Notes under the pieces: model-generated
Databases searched by the model: none
What the model saw: the letters and a program-made list of their open reading frames with translations, nothing else
Told to the model about the DNA's origin: nothing
In this document: in pieces, positions 23,029 through 33,700 of the stretch
Layout of the letters: each line of letters opens with the position of its first letter
Numbering within the stretch: position 1 is the first letter of the stretch
Assembly (NCBI GenBank): GCA_013423385.1
Contig: BLZA01000030.1
Location: 1,505,168 to 1,569,167 of the forward strand
DNA: 64,000 nucleotides
Source of the DNA: Naganishia liquefaciens
Lineage: Eukaryota; Basidiomycota; Tremellomycetes; Filobasidiales; Filobasidiaceae
Direction: 5' to 3'
Program-made: the position numbers and the translations under genes

Positions 23029-23776
23029 GGCGTCTACCGCTCCCTCAAACGAGTCTGTCTACACGTTTGGTTTATACTCGAACGCTGATACTGCAGCGTC
23101 ACGTGGCCAACCGCTTGAGACTCGCCTTCAGAGCCGGAAACGCGATCTTAGCTCATCCTTTTGCGACATGCGGACTATCTTTTGCCCAAGTACCACATCG
23201 ACATTCGAGCTACAAATGGGCACGGTGTTCCCCAAAGAGAAAATGCGATTTCAGATGAACGTGTGGACTCAGGGTGACCAAGTTTGCCAAAAGCTTACCC
23301 TTCACTCCTTGTCCGATAGCGATCTGCAAGAGCTAAGCAAAACGGCTGCCTATAAAGAATTGTCAGAGACGCCAAAGTGGTCAATCAACCCGACAGAGAT
23401 CTCATTCAACCCTTTTGAACGAGTCCAGCCCATTGATACTGGCTTGGCGGATCCAGCAACGGAGAATCCTTCTGGCGCGGGGATGACAGACGAGGAAGCT
23501 GGCCTATACGCCATGCTTCTGCAGCTACAGATGTTGTACTACAGCACTCCGGAAGTCGTTTTAATGGATCACGTGGGAGACGTGCCTGAAGGTGGATACT
23601 CAGGACCGGCTGACTTGAAGCCTGAAGTTCTGGGCATACTGAAAAAACGTCATCCTCGATTCTTCTTCGGAAATGTGTCCAGAAAGGAGTACGAGGAGTT
23701 GCTGGATGCCACTGGGGAAGCCGTAGAAACATGGAGGTCTGGGCAGTCGCAAATAGAGATGAAGGAGGACTTGTAG
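23029..23776 (+). CDS. Unrecognised single-exon protein
   Basis: The frame is open from 22946 to 23776. The ATG at 23029 (MASTAPSNESVYTF) is preferred because the 27 residues before it are hydrophobic and Arg-rich without signal-peptide features, although 22946 remains possible. From 23029 the product is 248 residues. It is soluble, acidic towards the C-terminus, and has a helix-rich segment (MTDEEAGLYAMLLQLQML) and a charged end (KKRHPRFFFGNVSRKEYEELL). No domain was recognised. It sits in the same gene-poor island as the preceding unknown gene. Confidence 0.5.
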
Positions 23777-24262
23777 ACTCCGAATATCAGGAGGACAAGG
23801 TTGTCGCCGGCGATGCTTGACAGTAGTCAAGGGTTGTCGTGGACCGCATATATAGAAAGACTCGAGCTCTCGATGTGAAGGCGTTTTGTATCCGCGGCTC
23901 CTTGACTTGCTTGCTTTGAGTACTTGTCGGTTCGGTCCGAATGTGGAGGCTGCGGCGTTGTGCATGTGCTGCGAGGGAGTCGTATCGCGTCTCGTTCATC
24001 CGATGCCATGATCTTGCTTCAAAGATGGAATCTGGCAGCAACTCCCGTGATCGCCGAGCCATTTCTTCACGACCACTGCAGAAACATCCGAACGCCCTTG
24101 GAGGCCTTTGGCATTTCGAAAAACAGTTCAATCAGCGTGAAATCGCGGATACCGTTCAAATCAGCATCTCGACTTGAGTGGGTAGAGACTGACACAGTCT
24201 CGCTAGAGCTATCTAGATCATCCGATCTCTCCGTTTTCCCAAAGTCTAGATTGATTCGCAGC
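23777..24262. other. Upstream region of the hydroxyproline dehydratase gene
   Basis: This 486-bp stretch is presumed promoter. The frame of the downstream gene stays open back to about 23924, but that extension lacks similarity to the family and is not used. Confidence 0.45.
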
Positions 24263-25828
24263 ATGCAGCACACGGTCGGTCTGTACGGCTATGACGAAGA
24301 TGCTATTCACGTTGTTGACATGCACACCACTGGCGAGGCAAGTACACGATGACATAGAGTTCTATATCCTTGCCTGACTGATTGATCTCACCTCATTCAG
24401 GCGACGCGTATTATTATTCAAGGCTACCCAGAGCTAAAAGGTACAACCCTATTAGAGAAGCGAAGGGATGCCAAGTTGCGCTTGGATCACTTGCGTCGTA
24501 GGTCAGTCATGTCTCGGGGTTCTCTGAGGCGGCAGCAGCTGATCAGATGGAAAGATTGATGTTCGAACCTCGAGGGCATCGTATGTTCTTGAGTAAAATT
24601 GTATATGCAAACTTCTCGAATCTAAAACGTATCTCGCAGGCGACATGTACGGAGCCCTCCTTGTCCGCGAGACGGAGCACGTCTTCGACGGGACTGCGGA
24701 TATCGGTGTACTGTTCCTGCATAATGAAGGCTATTCGACTAGTGAGTGTATCACGAAGAAAAGCATCATACATTGCTGATCGTCGCAAATCAGTGTGTGG
24801 TCATGCGACATTGGCGCTCGGTCGGTTCCTCGTAGACACGCATGATAGCACAGTCTTCCCGGGCCGAAAAGATCTGCCTTATGACTCAGAGTCCCAAACG
24901 TCAACAGTCAGGATCCATGCACCCTGCGGAGTAGTTACCGTCACCGTTCCGACGACTATCAAACAGATTGGCGGAAACGACGTACACGTTTCGGATCCAA
25001 GTAGAGCCGTCAGCTTCACTTCGGTCCCGTGTTACGTTTCCCTGTTGTCCTACACTCTACCAATCCCGCAAACGCATACATGGCCACACCTGGAGGAATT
25101 GGGCAAGTCAGACATCCAGATCAGCATCGCTTATGGCGGCGCCTTTTACTGTCTTGTCGAAGCCAGGGAACTCGGGTTTCAAGACGGCCTTCGCACAAAA
25201 GGTATCGAGCTGGAAGACTATGATCGGGCGACCGGAAAGATCAAGGCTCTCATCGAGAGCGACGAAGAGTTTTGCAAGCGGTACCTTCGACATCCAGATG
25301 AGCCGGACTTGTCGTTTCTCTGTAAGTCACGCGGGTATACTGAATTTCCATCGATTGACTCTTTGCAGACTCTGTCATGATTGTCGACCATGACGTCCCA
25401 TCTGCAAATCTCTCGTCTTCGCCTCCCGCAGAGGTTGGACTTTGCTTTTTTGCCGACCAGTAAGTCGAAATGCCGCGCCAAGATTCACTCTGATACCGCT
25501 TTGCTGCAGACAAGTTGACCGCTCACCCACCGGGTCGTGCGCCGGCGCGCGCGTAGCACTGCGAATGGCCGAAGGCACCATGCGCATGAATGAGCCTCGT
25601 GATTTTCACTCGCTTGTCTCCCTCGCAAAAGTCGGGTCAGGCGACGCGCTAGACCGAGGCGCGTTTCGTGCGTTGGGAATTGAGGAGACAAAGTTGAGCG
25701 ATGGGACATCGGCTGTTGTCGTGCGCCTGGATGGGAAGGCGTGGTACACGGGAACAAGTATATTCGTGGCGGAAAAGTTGGATGAAATTGCCAGGAATGG
25801 GTTCCAGTTGCGTTTGCCGAATGCCTGA
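24263..25828 (+). CDS. trans-3-hydroxy-L-proline dehydratase (proline racemase family)
   Basis: Seven exons (24263-24337, 24401-24501, 24555-24580, 24640-24741, 24794-25321, 25369-25459, 25510-25828) give 413 residues. The start MQHTVGLYGYDED leads into VVDMHTTGEATRIII, then FEPRGHRDMYGALL, the first catalytic motif MCGHATLALGR with its Cys, and the second site DRSPTGSC. In true proline racemases the second site reads DRSPCGTG with a catalytic Cys. Thr at that place marks the dehydratase that turns trans-3-hydroxy-L-proline into delta-1-pyrroline-2-carboxylate, a cytosolic catabolic step. Intron 1 has a GC donor (GAG/GCAAGT). Exon 3 uses a weak AAAG acceptor, so its left border is the least certain. 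The usual family length is about 340-400. Confidence 0.9.
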
Positions 25829-25937
25829 TGTCTAGAGCATTGCAAAGACCCATCTATATATGATTTTGTTTGTGGTATACAACCAGTGTCGTCAATTCAT
25901 GCGCCAAATCTCATTCAATCTCGTCCGCTGTCCAGTA

Positions 25938-27290
25938 TCACCCATATGAATACGCCTTTTCCAGCCGCCGCATCCAGCCTCCCGCGGGATTTGCTATCGG
26001 CGTCTTTGCCTGCGCCTGATCCTCCTCATCCGACTCATCGTGATTTGCATCAAACGCCGATACATGGTGTACGCCAGGGTACTCGTGGAATTCATCAGCG
26101 TGCGCAAATGAGACGCCCAGTCCCGTACGTTCGCGGCCCTTTTTGCTCGTTGGGCGGGACGATTCGGCGCTGTCGGATTTAACAGCAGCAGACTTTTTGG
26201 CATTGGCGGCGTCGACGGCGTTCTTGACGATATCGAGGGTCTCGTCCATTCCGAGACTGAGCGAAAGCGACGTATCTTTCAGAGGGGACGCTCTCTTGGG
26301 CGCCTGGACCGGCGCTGGTTGCTCTTCTTCTTCGTGCTCCTCACTTGCATCCTGCCCGCGTACCCGATCCAAATCCAGGAAATCCACGCCACTCATCGCG
26401 TTACCGAGCCGCTTATCCATCCATCCTTGTTCCCCTCCCGTCACAGGACCAAACCACGGTGAACTCTCCTCGCTGATCCATCGATCCGACGATGGCGGGG
26501 TGACTGTCATCGGCAAGTCGCGCAGCGCATCACTAAACGTCGGCAGCGTCGGATTCGATGCATACCCAGCTGGCATAGGGTGCGCCTTGGGTGTCGTTGG
26601 TATGCTGCGCGACGTGTACGATCCATGATTGGCAGCTTGTGTGATCGTAAGCCCCGGCGGCAACCCACCTCTGGATCCCGGTCGACTCCTGCGCCGTCCG
26701 CCTGTGCGACCGGAGCTGAACGCCGCCGCACCAGCCGACACTGATCCGGGGAAGGGGAATTCGGCCGCTTGCTCGGCGTGGTAGTCTCCCTCGGAGAGCA
26801 ATACGGGGAAACCAAATGCGGGCGGTCCGGGCGTTGCTGGGACTACGGGGGAATAGACGTGTGATCCCGGCCACGGCAAAGGCAATGTTCTGTCCAGCTC
26901 TTCTCCTGTTGATCCAGGCGGACGAAGGGGTATCGGATGAGGCAAGAGTCTCACAAGCGCATCATCAGGACTCCAAGGGTTCGGCGCCGGTGCTGGCTCG
27001 ACCTCGACGGCATCTAGCTCTTCCAAGAGGGCGATGGCTCCATTCAACCGCTTTTCATCCATGGCGTGGAAATGCTGCTCGAGCGAAGACCAGAGGAGGG
27101 CATGGTCGTCGTAGAACAAGAGAAGGATGTGTATCCGGAGTGCATCTTCTTCGCGCTGAGAGAGGCCGACGGGACGGTACAGGAAGCCGAAATTGGGCGT
27201 GGCTGATGGCGCCGAGATGAGATGCCCGGCGTGCGGATCCTCGGGCGGTCCCGGTGGAAGGGTATCGAGGGCGGAGACGGGGGCTGTCAT
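25938..27290 (-). CDS. Disordered protein of unknown function
   Basis: This is one uninterrupted frame of 450 codons, unusual here because neighbours are intron-rich. The N-terminal 110 residues contain a folded-looking helical block (LSQREEDALRIHILLLFYDDHALLW.. and MDEKRLNGAIALLEELDAVEV). The rest is Pro/Ser/Gly-rich with an RRRSRPGSRGG patch, an acidic EEHEEEEQ run and a conserved-looking end (NPAGGWMRRLEKAYSYG). No known domain was recognised. The gene converges with the hydroxyproline dehydratase gene, about 110 nt apart. Confidence 0.7.
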   Translation of the reverse strand: MTAPVSALDTLPPGPPEDPHAGHLISAPSATPNFGFLYRPVGLSQREEDALRIHILLLFYDDHALLWSSLEQHFHAMDEKRLNGAIALLEELDAVEVEPAPAPNPWSPDDALVRLLPHPIPLRPPGSTGEELDRTLPLPWPGSHVYSPVVPATPGPPAFGFPVLLSEGDYHAEQAAEFPFPGSVSAGAAAFSSGRTGGRRRSRPGSRGGLPPGLTITQAANHGSYTSRSIPTTPKAHPMPAGYASNPTLPTFSDALRDLPMTVTPPSSDRWISEESSPWFGPVTGGEQGWMDKRLGNAMSGVDFLDLDRVRGQDASEEHEEEEQPAPVQAPKRASPLKDTSLSLSLGMDETLDIVKNAVDAANAKKSAAVKSDSAESSRPTSKKGRERTGLGVSFAHADEFHEYPGVHHVSAFDANHDESDEEDQAQAKTPIANPAGGWMRRLEKAYSYG

Positions 27291-27541
27291 GTCGGTGCGG
27301 GCATGATGGTGTGGTACAGGGGACGGCGCGGGTCATCAGTGTTGGTGCAATAAGAATGGGCGACCTTATCATGCGCGGAACCATTTAGCGACATGATGGC
27401 CACGTGCGCGGCCGCCGAGTGGCGAAAGGCAGGCCTGGCCGTGCCGTACCGTACCGTACTTTGCTCTTACTGTCAGTCGCGACCATGGATACAGCTATAC
27501 AACGGGTGTCTCTCGTTCGCTCCACACATATGCGCGCCACA

Positions 27542-28704
27542 TTAATACATCGCCCTGCCCTCGCCATACCCCATGCCCATCCCCTCCATTACATGTCCGT
27601 AAGCGCCCGGCGTCCCGACCGGCGTCCCATTCATCCCGCCTCCCGCTCCGCCGCCGCCGCCGCCAATATTCGACATTCCGATACCCGGAAAGGCGCCCGG
27701 ACCCGGTGATGGCCCAGGATTAATGTTGGCGGGCGGAGAAGCTCCGAGATTGATCATATCGTTGGGTGCGTAGCGCACGCGAGTTTGTGCTGATGCAAAG
27801 CCATAGAGGAAGTTTCTGTCCAGAGGTCAGCCTAGAGGGTAATGGCCACGTCGCCTAGAGACTCACTTGTAGTATTCATCGTCTAGATAATCGTCGAAAA
27901 AGTTCTTCTTCATCCGGAAAAACGCCAGCGCCGTCAACAGCGAATCTGAGCCTGCCTGGTGTTGCGGTCCTATTCTCGTGATCTGCGAGGGGTCAGCAAG
28001 ACCGCTGCTTGATGTGTTCAGCAACGTACACCCATAGAGTCGCTGATCTCTTGTAGTCCTCCCTTCAAATTCCGCACACTCCGCATGATATGTTTAATGT
28101 CGTAGACGTGTGGGAACCATAGATGCAGGGTATTGAAGAAATCCGACTCAACAGATGGAAGAGGCGCATTGGTGAGAATTTTCAGAAGGTATCCAAAGTC
28201 GTATCCCCTGCGCACCGTCAGCGATCTCTTTCACTTCAATCGACGAGCAACTCACGAATGAAAGCTGACCCATTTCACATTCGGAAACAGTACCAGCCCG
28301 CTCGTAATGAGATGCTCTGCAAATGTCTCGATCTCGATACCCTCGCGCTCCAGCCGGTCAAAGTCGATCCCGCTATTCTTGAGCAGCTCTATCGATTCCG
28401 GCGCATACATGTCCTCGGTCAAGCTGAACTGAAAATTGAATTGCCAGCAGCACGCCTCCTCGGGCATATTCCCGTCGATATCGCTCAAGCATAGGCCTAG
28501 CTGAATCATCTTGAGCAGATCGACGTTACACCGCATCGTCTGGAAATGATAGTCGCTGCCCGTGCGAAAGGTGCCGATCGGCCGTGCGACGATGCCGGGG
28601 AACTCGGTGTCCATGCTGACGACGGGGAAGCGCTCAATGGCGGTCCGGAGGAGATTGAGTTCATGATCGAGGTTGTGTGCCCATACTTCGCGTATGCGTG
28701 CCAT
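27542..28704 (-). CDS. CCR4-NOT deadenylase subunit CAF1/POP2
   Basis: Exons 28256-28704, 28030-28207, 27867-27982 and 27542-27815 give 338 residues. The DEDD nuclease motifs are in place: MDTEFPG (first Asp and Glu), the LxLGLCLSDIDG strand after MIQ, the HLITSGL helix, VKWVSFHSGYDFGYLLK with the second Asp, and HQAGSDSLLTALAFFRM with the last Asp and the His. IREVWAHNLDHEL at the start is the usual CAF1 opening. The C-terminal 80 residues are Gly/Pro/Met-rich and likely disordered. The enzyme shortens mRNA poly(A) tails within CCR4-NOT. The frame remains open upstream of the chosen ATG, but that part lacks similarity. The gene is head to head with eIF3f, 233 nt apart. Confidence 0.95.
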
Positions 28705-28937
28705 GGCTGGCGGGATGTATACAGGATAGACGAGCACGGGTTCCGGTCCAGACACAGGGAGATCACCTCGTCGACGTTCAAGTTGGCTCCTCATACCGCA
28801 GCGGGCTCCCCGGGTGCGCCCCCCACTGCCTGGGTCACGTGCAGCGCAGCCAGACGGGTCGCTCGTAGGGAAAATGAAAGCCAAGGTGATCGATGAGGTC
28901 CCTGTCTTGTCTGATCCTCTAGCCTCTCCCATCCACC

Positions 28938-30172
28938 ATGTCTGCCCTGTACCTCGACCTCCCATCGACGTCCGCGACCGCTCCGTAAGATTGTGCTCGA
29001 ACACCCGTGTCAATTTCCACTAACGCCTTCCCTTAGTCGAGCCCCAGCCCGAGTAACCATCCACCCTTCAGTCCTCGCCCAAATCCTCGACCATCACGCC
29101 CGCCGACCTACCACCGACGACTCGGACCTCCCCACATCTCGCGTCATCGGTACCCTGCTCGGCGTTCGACATGCCGATACCTCTGCTGCCGCCGCTGGCG
29201 GTGTCGCGGAACTCGAGATCAGGTCGTGTTTCGCGCTGCCGCATTCCGAGACGGAGAGCCAGGTTGCCGTGGATATGGATTATCACAAGACAATGACCGA
29301 GTTGATGGGACGTGTGAATGGATCGGGACCGCACAAGGAGGTGATTGTGGGATGGTGAGTGTCTTTTTCGTGGGCTCTCGTAGATCCGCTTCACGAAAGG
29401 CTGACTCTTTCATCAGGTACTCTTCCTCTGCCGAGATCAACCCCTACTCGGCCCTCATCCACAACTTCTTCGCCCAAGAGACGGGCCCGGTCGCGCCGGC
29501 GATCCATCTCACCGTGGACACGGAAGCCCTCACGAACGGAAACGCGCAGGGCGCTTTGGCCGTCAAGGCTTACATTGCGTGAGTTGGCGGGCGGAACGGA
29601 GACATTGATCAGGAGCGGTAAAGTTGATTCCCGATGACCTGTTGCAGCCAACAAGTCGGCGTCAACCCCAAGCCGGAAAACTACATTTTCTTGCCTGTGC
29701 CATGTTCCGTCAAGTACCATTTGACCGAAAAGGCCGGCCGTAAGTCGCGCCTCTGCGTATTCTCTCTTCTCTGCTGACCTTGTCCTCTTTCCCAGTCGAC
29801 CTCCTTGTTCCCGGACAGCAAACAACAACCCCAACCATCTCCGTCCCCCCGTTGCAGACCCTCTCGCAGTCAATACAGACCCTCACCCAGCAGATCTCCC
29901 AAATCCAGTCCTACGTCTCCCAGTTCACGTCGAGCGACACCGCCGCCTCGCCGTCGGACATTGAAGTCGGCAAATACCTCCTCGAGGCTGTCGGCCGATG
30001 GAAAGCCGATGCTGCGACGGCTGCGGGCAACGCCGAGGATGCTGCGGAGGGCGAGGATGACGACGAGGCGGGCGTCAAGCGTGGATTGCAGGATGCGTTG
30101 AGCGTCAGCTATTTGAGCGCGCTCGTGAGGAGTCAGGTCGAGTTAAGCGCGCGGTTGAACTTGTTGGCGTAA
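28938..30172 (+). CDS. Translation initiation factor eIF3 subunit F (MPN domain)
   Basis: Five exons (28938-28984, 29037-29354, 29417-29578, 29648-29739, 29796-30172) give 331 residues. The MPN domain begins at VTIHPSVLAQILDHHARR and includes VIGTLLGVR, VDMDYHKTM, EVIVGWYSS and ENYIFLPVPCSVKYHL. The JAMM metal-binding residues are not seen, as is normal for eIF3f. The C-terminal part has the helices used for assembly with other eIF3 subunits (LSVSYLSALVRSQVELSARLNLL). Linkers are Gln/Ser/Thr and Glu/Asp-rich. It acts in the 43S preinitiation complex and shares a short divergent promoter with CAF1. Confidence 0.95.
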
Positions 30173-30772
30173 GTGTGTCCACGATGCGTGGGGGAAAATG
30201 CCGAAGAGATCTTCGGCAACTTGGGATGGTGAGGTGTGTTGGATGAGATTGTATTGTAGCGGTAGCGATTCACATGCCTCGCGTTTATGCATAGAGCTTG
30301 CATCGTATATGACCGGCTCTCGTTATGTTTTCTGCAACATTCGCGGGTAAAAAAGCTGGAAGGGTCGCGATCGGTACGTGATTTGAGGTCGAATCTCGCA
30401 CACAAAAGACACGGGGAAACATAAGTAAGCTCTTACGGTATCGGTATACGATACAGGACGAGCAGCAGTCAGAAAGGCATAGTGTACGCTTCTCTTCTTG
30501 CGGATACTCGATAGGAGAACTTTGATCCGATCGCATTTTCAGATCCGCACGTGCGGGGAGGGGAGTTCGCCACCCTTTCGCCACCTCCTATTCACCTCTC
30601 ATCATCTTGATGGGTTTGAGGATATCCCTCTATTCGTCATTAGGCGTCAAGTGCTCTTCAAGTACCGCTCATTACGCCCAAATACGCCTCGTACCCTGCT
30701 CTCTCAACGCCACCGTCCTCCTATCAAGTCTGATCTGAGATCGCGGCCTCATCACCGCCACACCCCATCACG
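30173..30772. other. Intergenic 600 bp
   Basis: This region holds the 3' flank of eIF3f and the promoter of the coiled-coil gene. No tRNA or supported ORF was seen. Confidence 0.5.
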
Positions 30773-33700
30773 ATGGAGGAGTTTCTCAGTGCAGGATTCT
30801 CCTTCCAGAAAGCACAAGACTATCAGCCTATCGTCTCGAAGCCGCTTACATTGCCCCTTGCGCACTGGCAATCCGCGCCGCATCAACCGCCAGTCTCCGT
30901 GCAAGGTCTTCCTTTTGGCAATCAGTCCCGGCATTTCTTTCCTGGCAGCGTGTCTCAAATTGCGACAAGTCCCAAGATTACCCATACTCCGGAATCAGCT
31001 CAACCTTTGACAGCGGATAATGCTGGTAGAATGGGAGAGACTATTCGGGAAACCGCTCCAGAGAAACCCATGGACGTTGACAGCGAGGGGAGTAGAAGCG
31101 AGGTAAGATTTGGAATTCCTCTTTGATAGCAGCACTAATAGCTTCCGGCAGCAGATGACTCGTACAAGCAACGAGTCACAAGGCAAATCCACCGAACAAT
31201 GCAATTCCCGACATCTCGCAGGAAATGTGTTCGCGAGGCTCGCGCGCAATCAAGCTCAGACCTCTTCTCGTATCTCCGAACAGGAAAAAGTCGACTCCAT
31301 GGATCAGCAAGGTTCGCATGCAGATATTCAGGTCGATATCGAGGCGGATTCCACCTCTCGTCAGAATGACGCTCGAATCGACAGCGAAAAGGAAGCGACA
31401 TCTTCGCAGTCTCTTGCCTTGCCTCCACAAAGCTTCGTTCAGGATACATGCGATTCGAACACTGTAGCCGCCTCTGCGATGGAGGTCGATGAAGATGAGA
31501 ACGCGGGTGCATCTACTTTGTCTTGCCGCATTTGCGAAACGGAAGTGCAGGATACCGCTGACATGGCGGATGTGAATGCTGGGACGGGTTCTAGCGCTCC
31601 CCGACAAGAGGAGCAAGAGATCTCTCACAAACAGGATACTTCGAATGGATCGGTTACAGATACACTCGCCCAAAGCGCCGCTGAAGATGCAATGAGAGAT
31701 GAACCACGAAGTGGGGATGTCAATACACAGGGCGAGAACTTTGGTTCTAACAGATCCGACAAGACTTCCGTTCCACCTGCCTTACAATCAGTTCCCCTCG
31801 ATCGAACACAGCCTGTTCAACAGCCGCAACACGACAATCCCGAGCCGAAAAGATCGAAAGTCAGTGCTGTCGCCGCGTCATCGCTACACGTTCCTCTCGC
31901 GCATCCACAGCCTGTGCGACGAAGTGCCGGCTTGCAACTCACAGGGCACTTAAATGAATCGCATGATCAGACTGACGTCGCGAAATCGGCACCACAACAA
32001 GTTTCAACAAGACCTAGTCGTCCCGTTGCTGCCGACCCACAAGTTGCGAAGCCCGCTGTAGATGCGCATGCTCAGAAGAGGATTGTTCATCGGTCGACTT
32101 CTAGTTCGCGTGTCGGACGGGTCTTGTCTTCCAGACCAGCTTCGCGGGAGCAGCTGTCAATGGAAGTGAACAATGCAGCACCTTCTATCGAGATAGCACC
32201 TCCTACCGATGACCGTAGGATCGCTCTAAACAATGGAAACGTTGCCGATGTTACTTCAACCGAGGGCAGGAACTGCAAGACAGCTCACCTACAGGGAGAC
32301 TCCTCCCGCATGGGATTGGAAGGCGCCAATGACATTTCATACGCAAGCTCCGTGCAAAAGCGTTCCCATGACGCTCAGGTAGAAGCTTTTCAAGCGACTG
32401 AGACCGAGAAGAATCTTTCCACAGCAGGCGCTGATAAGACGTGCAGCAAGTCTCGCAAAGGGAAAGGTGCCAACTTGACTGGAAATGCTCGATTTCTACA
32501 GATGCTCAAGCAAAGCTCAGGCCGGGATCGAATGACGCCTGAACAACTCGCCGCTGCAAAAGCTGCCGCTTTGCCTCCAGTCAATTCGCGATCCTTGAGT
32601 GACGTGATAAATCGTCCTTCTGTTGATACTACTCCTCAGCAGAAAGAAGCCATTTTGACAAGTCTCCTAGCCCAAACAAGTAGTCCTCTAACCGCTCGAG
32701 CCATGAAAGCTCACCATCGAGCCGCCTCCGTCCAGGAGCGACGTACTCAACAAGGACCACTCAAGACTTCAACACAACAAGTCCAAGCTCCTCAGAGGCA
32801 AGCCTCAACAAGAGGCTCGCAAGATGAACAGATCGCAATGGACCTCATTCTCAGAGCCAAAAACCGCGAGGCGCAGATCATCAAGCTTAGGCAGGAAATC
32901 GAAATGCTTGAACAGCAAAACGCAAATCTGGAAAGGCTCAATGCAGATCTGGTCAAACAAAAGGCCGCAGCGTTGACGGATAACGAAGCGATTCTGCTGC
33001 AGAAGAAGGAGGCTATCACGAAAGCGAGGAAGCTGATCACTGCAAGCCAGACTGTGTAAGTACTCATGAAAGTTTAATCAATTCGCTTGTGCTGATTGCA
33101 TCCCGTTTCTCCCAGTGCTGCGACGTGTCAACAAGAACTCGCGGATCTTCGAAAGTCTTGCGCGAAAACGGTCAGAGAGCTATCGCTGACAAGAACCGAC
33201 CTTGACGCCGGTCTTGAGGGACTTCGCGGGGCCCTGGAACCCGTTCGTCAGAGTAGGTGCTCTCCGCAATCCTGGCGGCTATTTAGACAGCTGATTCTGC
33301 TGGCGGATAAGGTGTCGACGCATTGAATGAGAATGCAGAGAATCGTAATGAATCCGATCACCCCATAGTTATCGCTCAGTGTAAGGCGCCGATTCCGCAA
33401 AGGAGGTTCAAGTATTGACAGCAGAACTCGATTCCGGTCGATAGTGCGCATGCAGTACGAGACGCTGGGTCAAACGACAGTCAGGTTGCAAGCGGATCTG
33501 GAAGAGGCGCAGACCGCGAAGTAGGTGTCCTTCTCGGCCTCCTCTGTGACTGTTAATTCAAGTCCTCCTTCAGATTCGCTCAGGAGGCACACATGGAGAA
33601 GATCAAGAATCAAGTCGAGCAACTGGAAAAGGACAACCGTGAACTCGTCGACGAGAAGTACGCGCTTCAAACATCTTTGCAAGTCGAAGTCTTACGGGGC

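Noticed and set aside
26143-27220. Plus-strand ORFs of 134-161 codons
   Set aside because: They are antisense to the single-exon 450-residue protein and show no protein-like composition.
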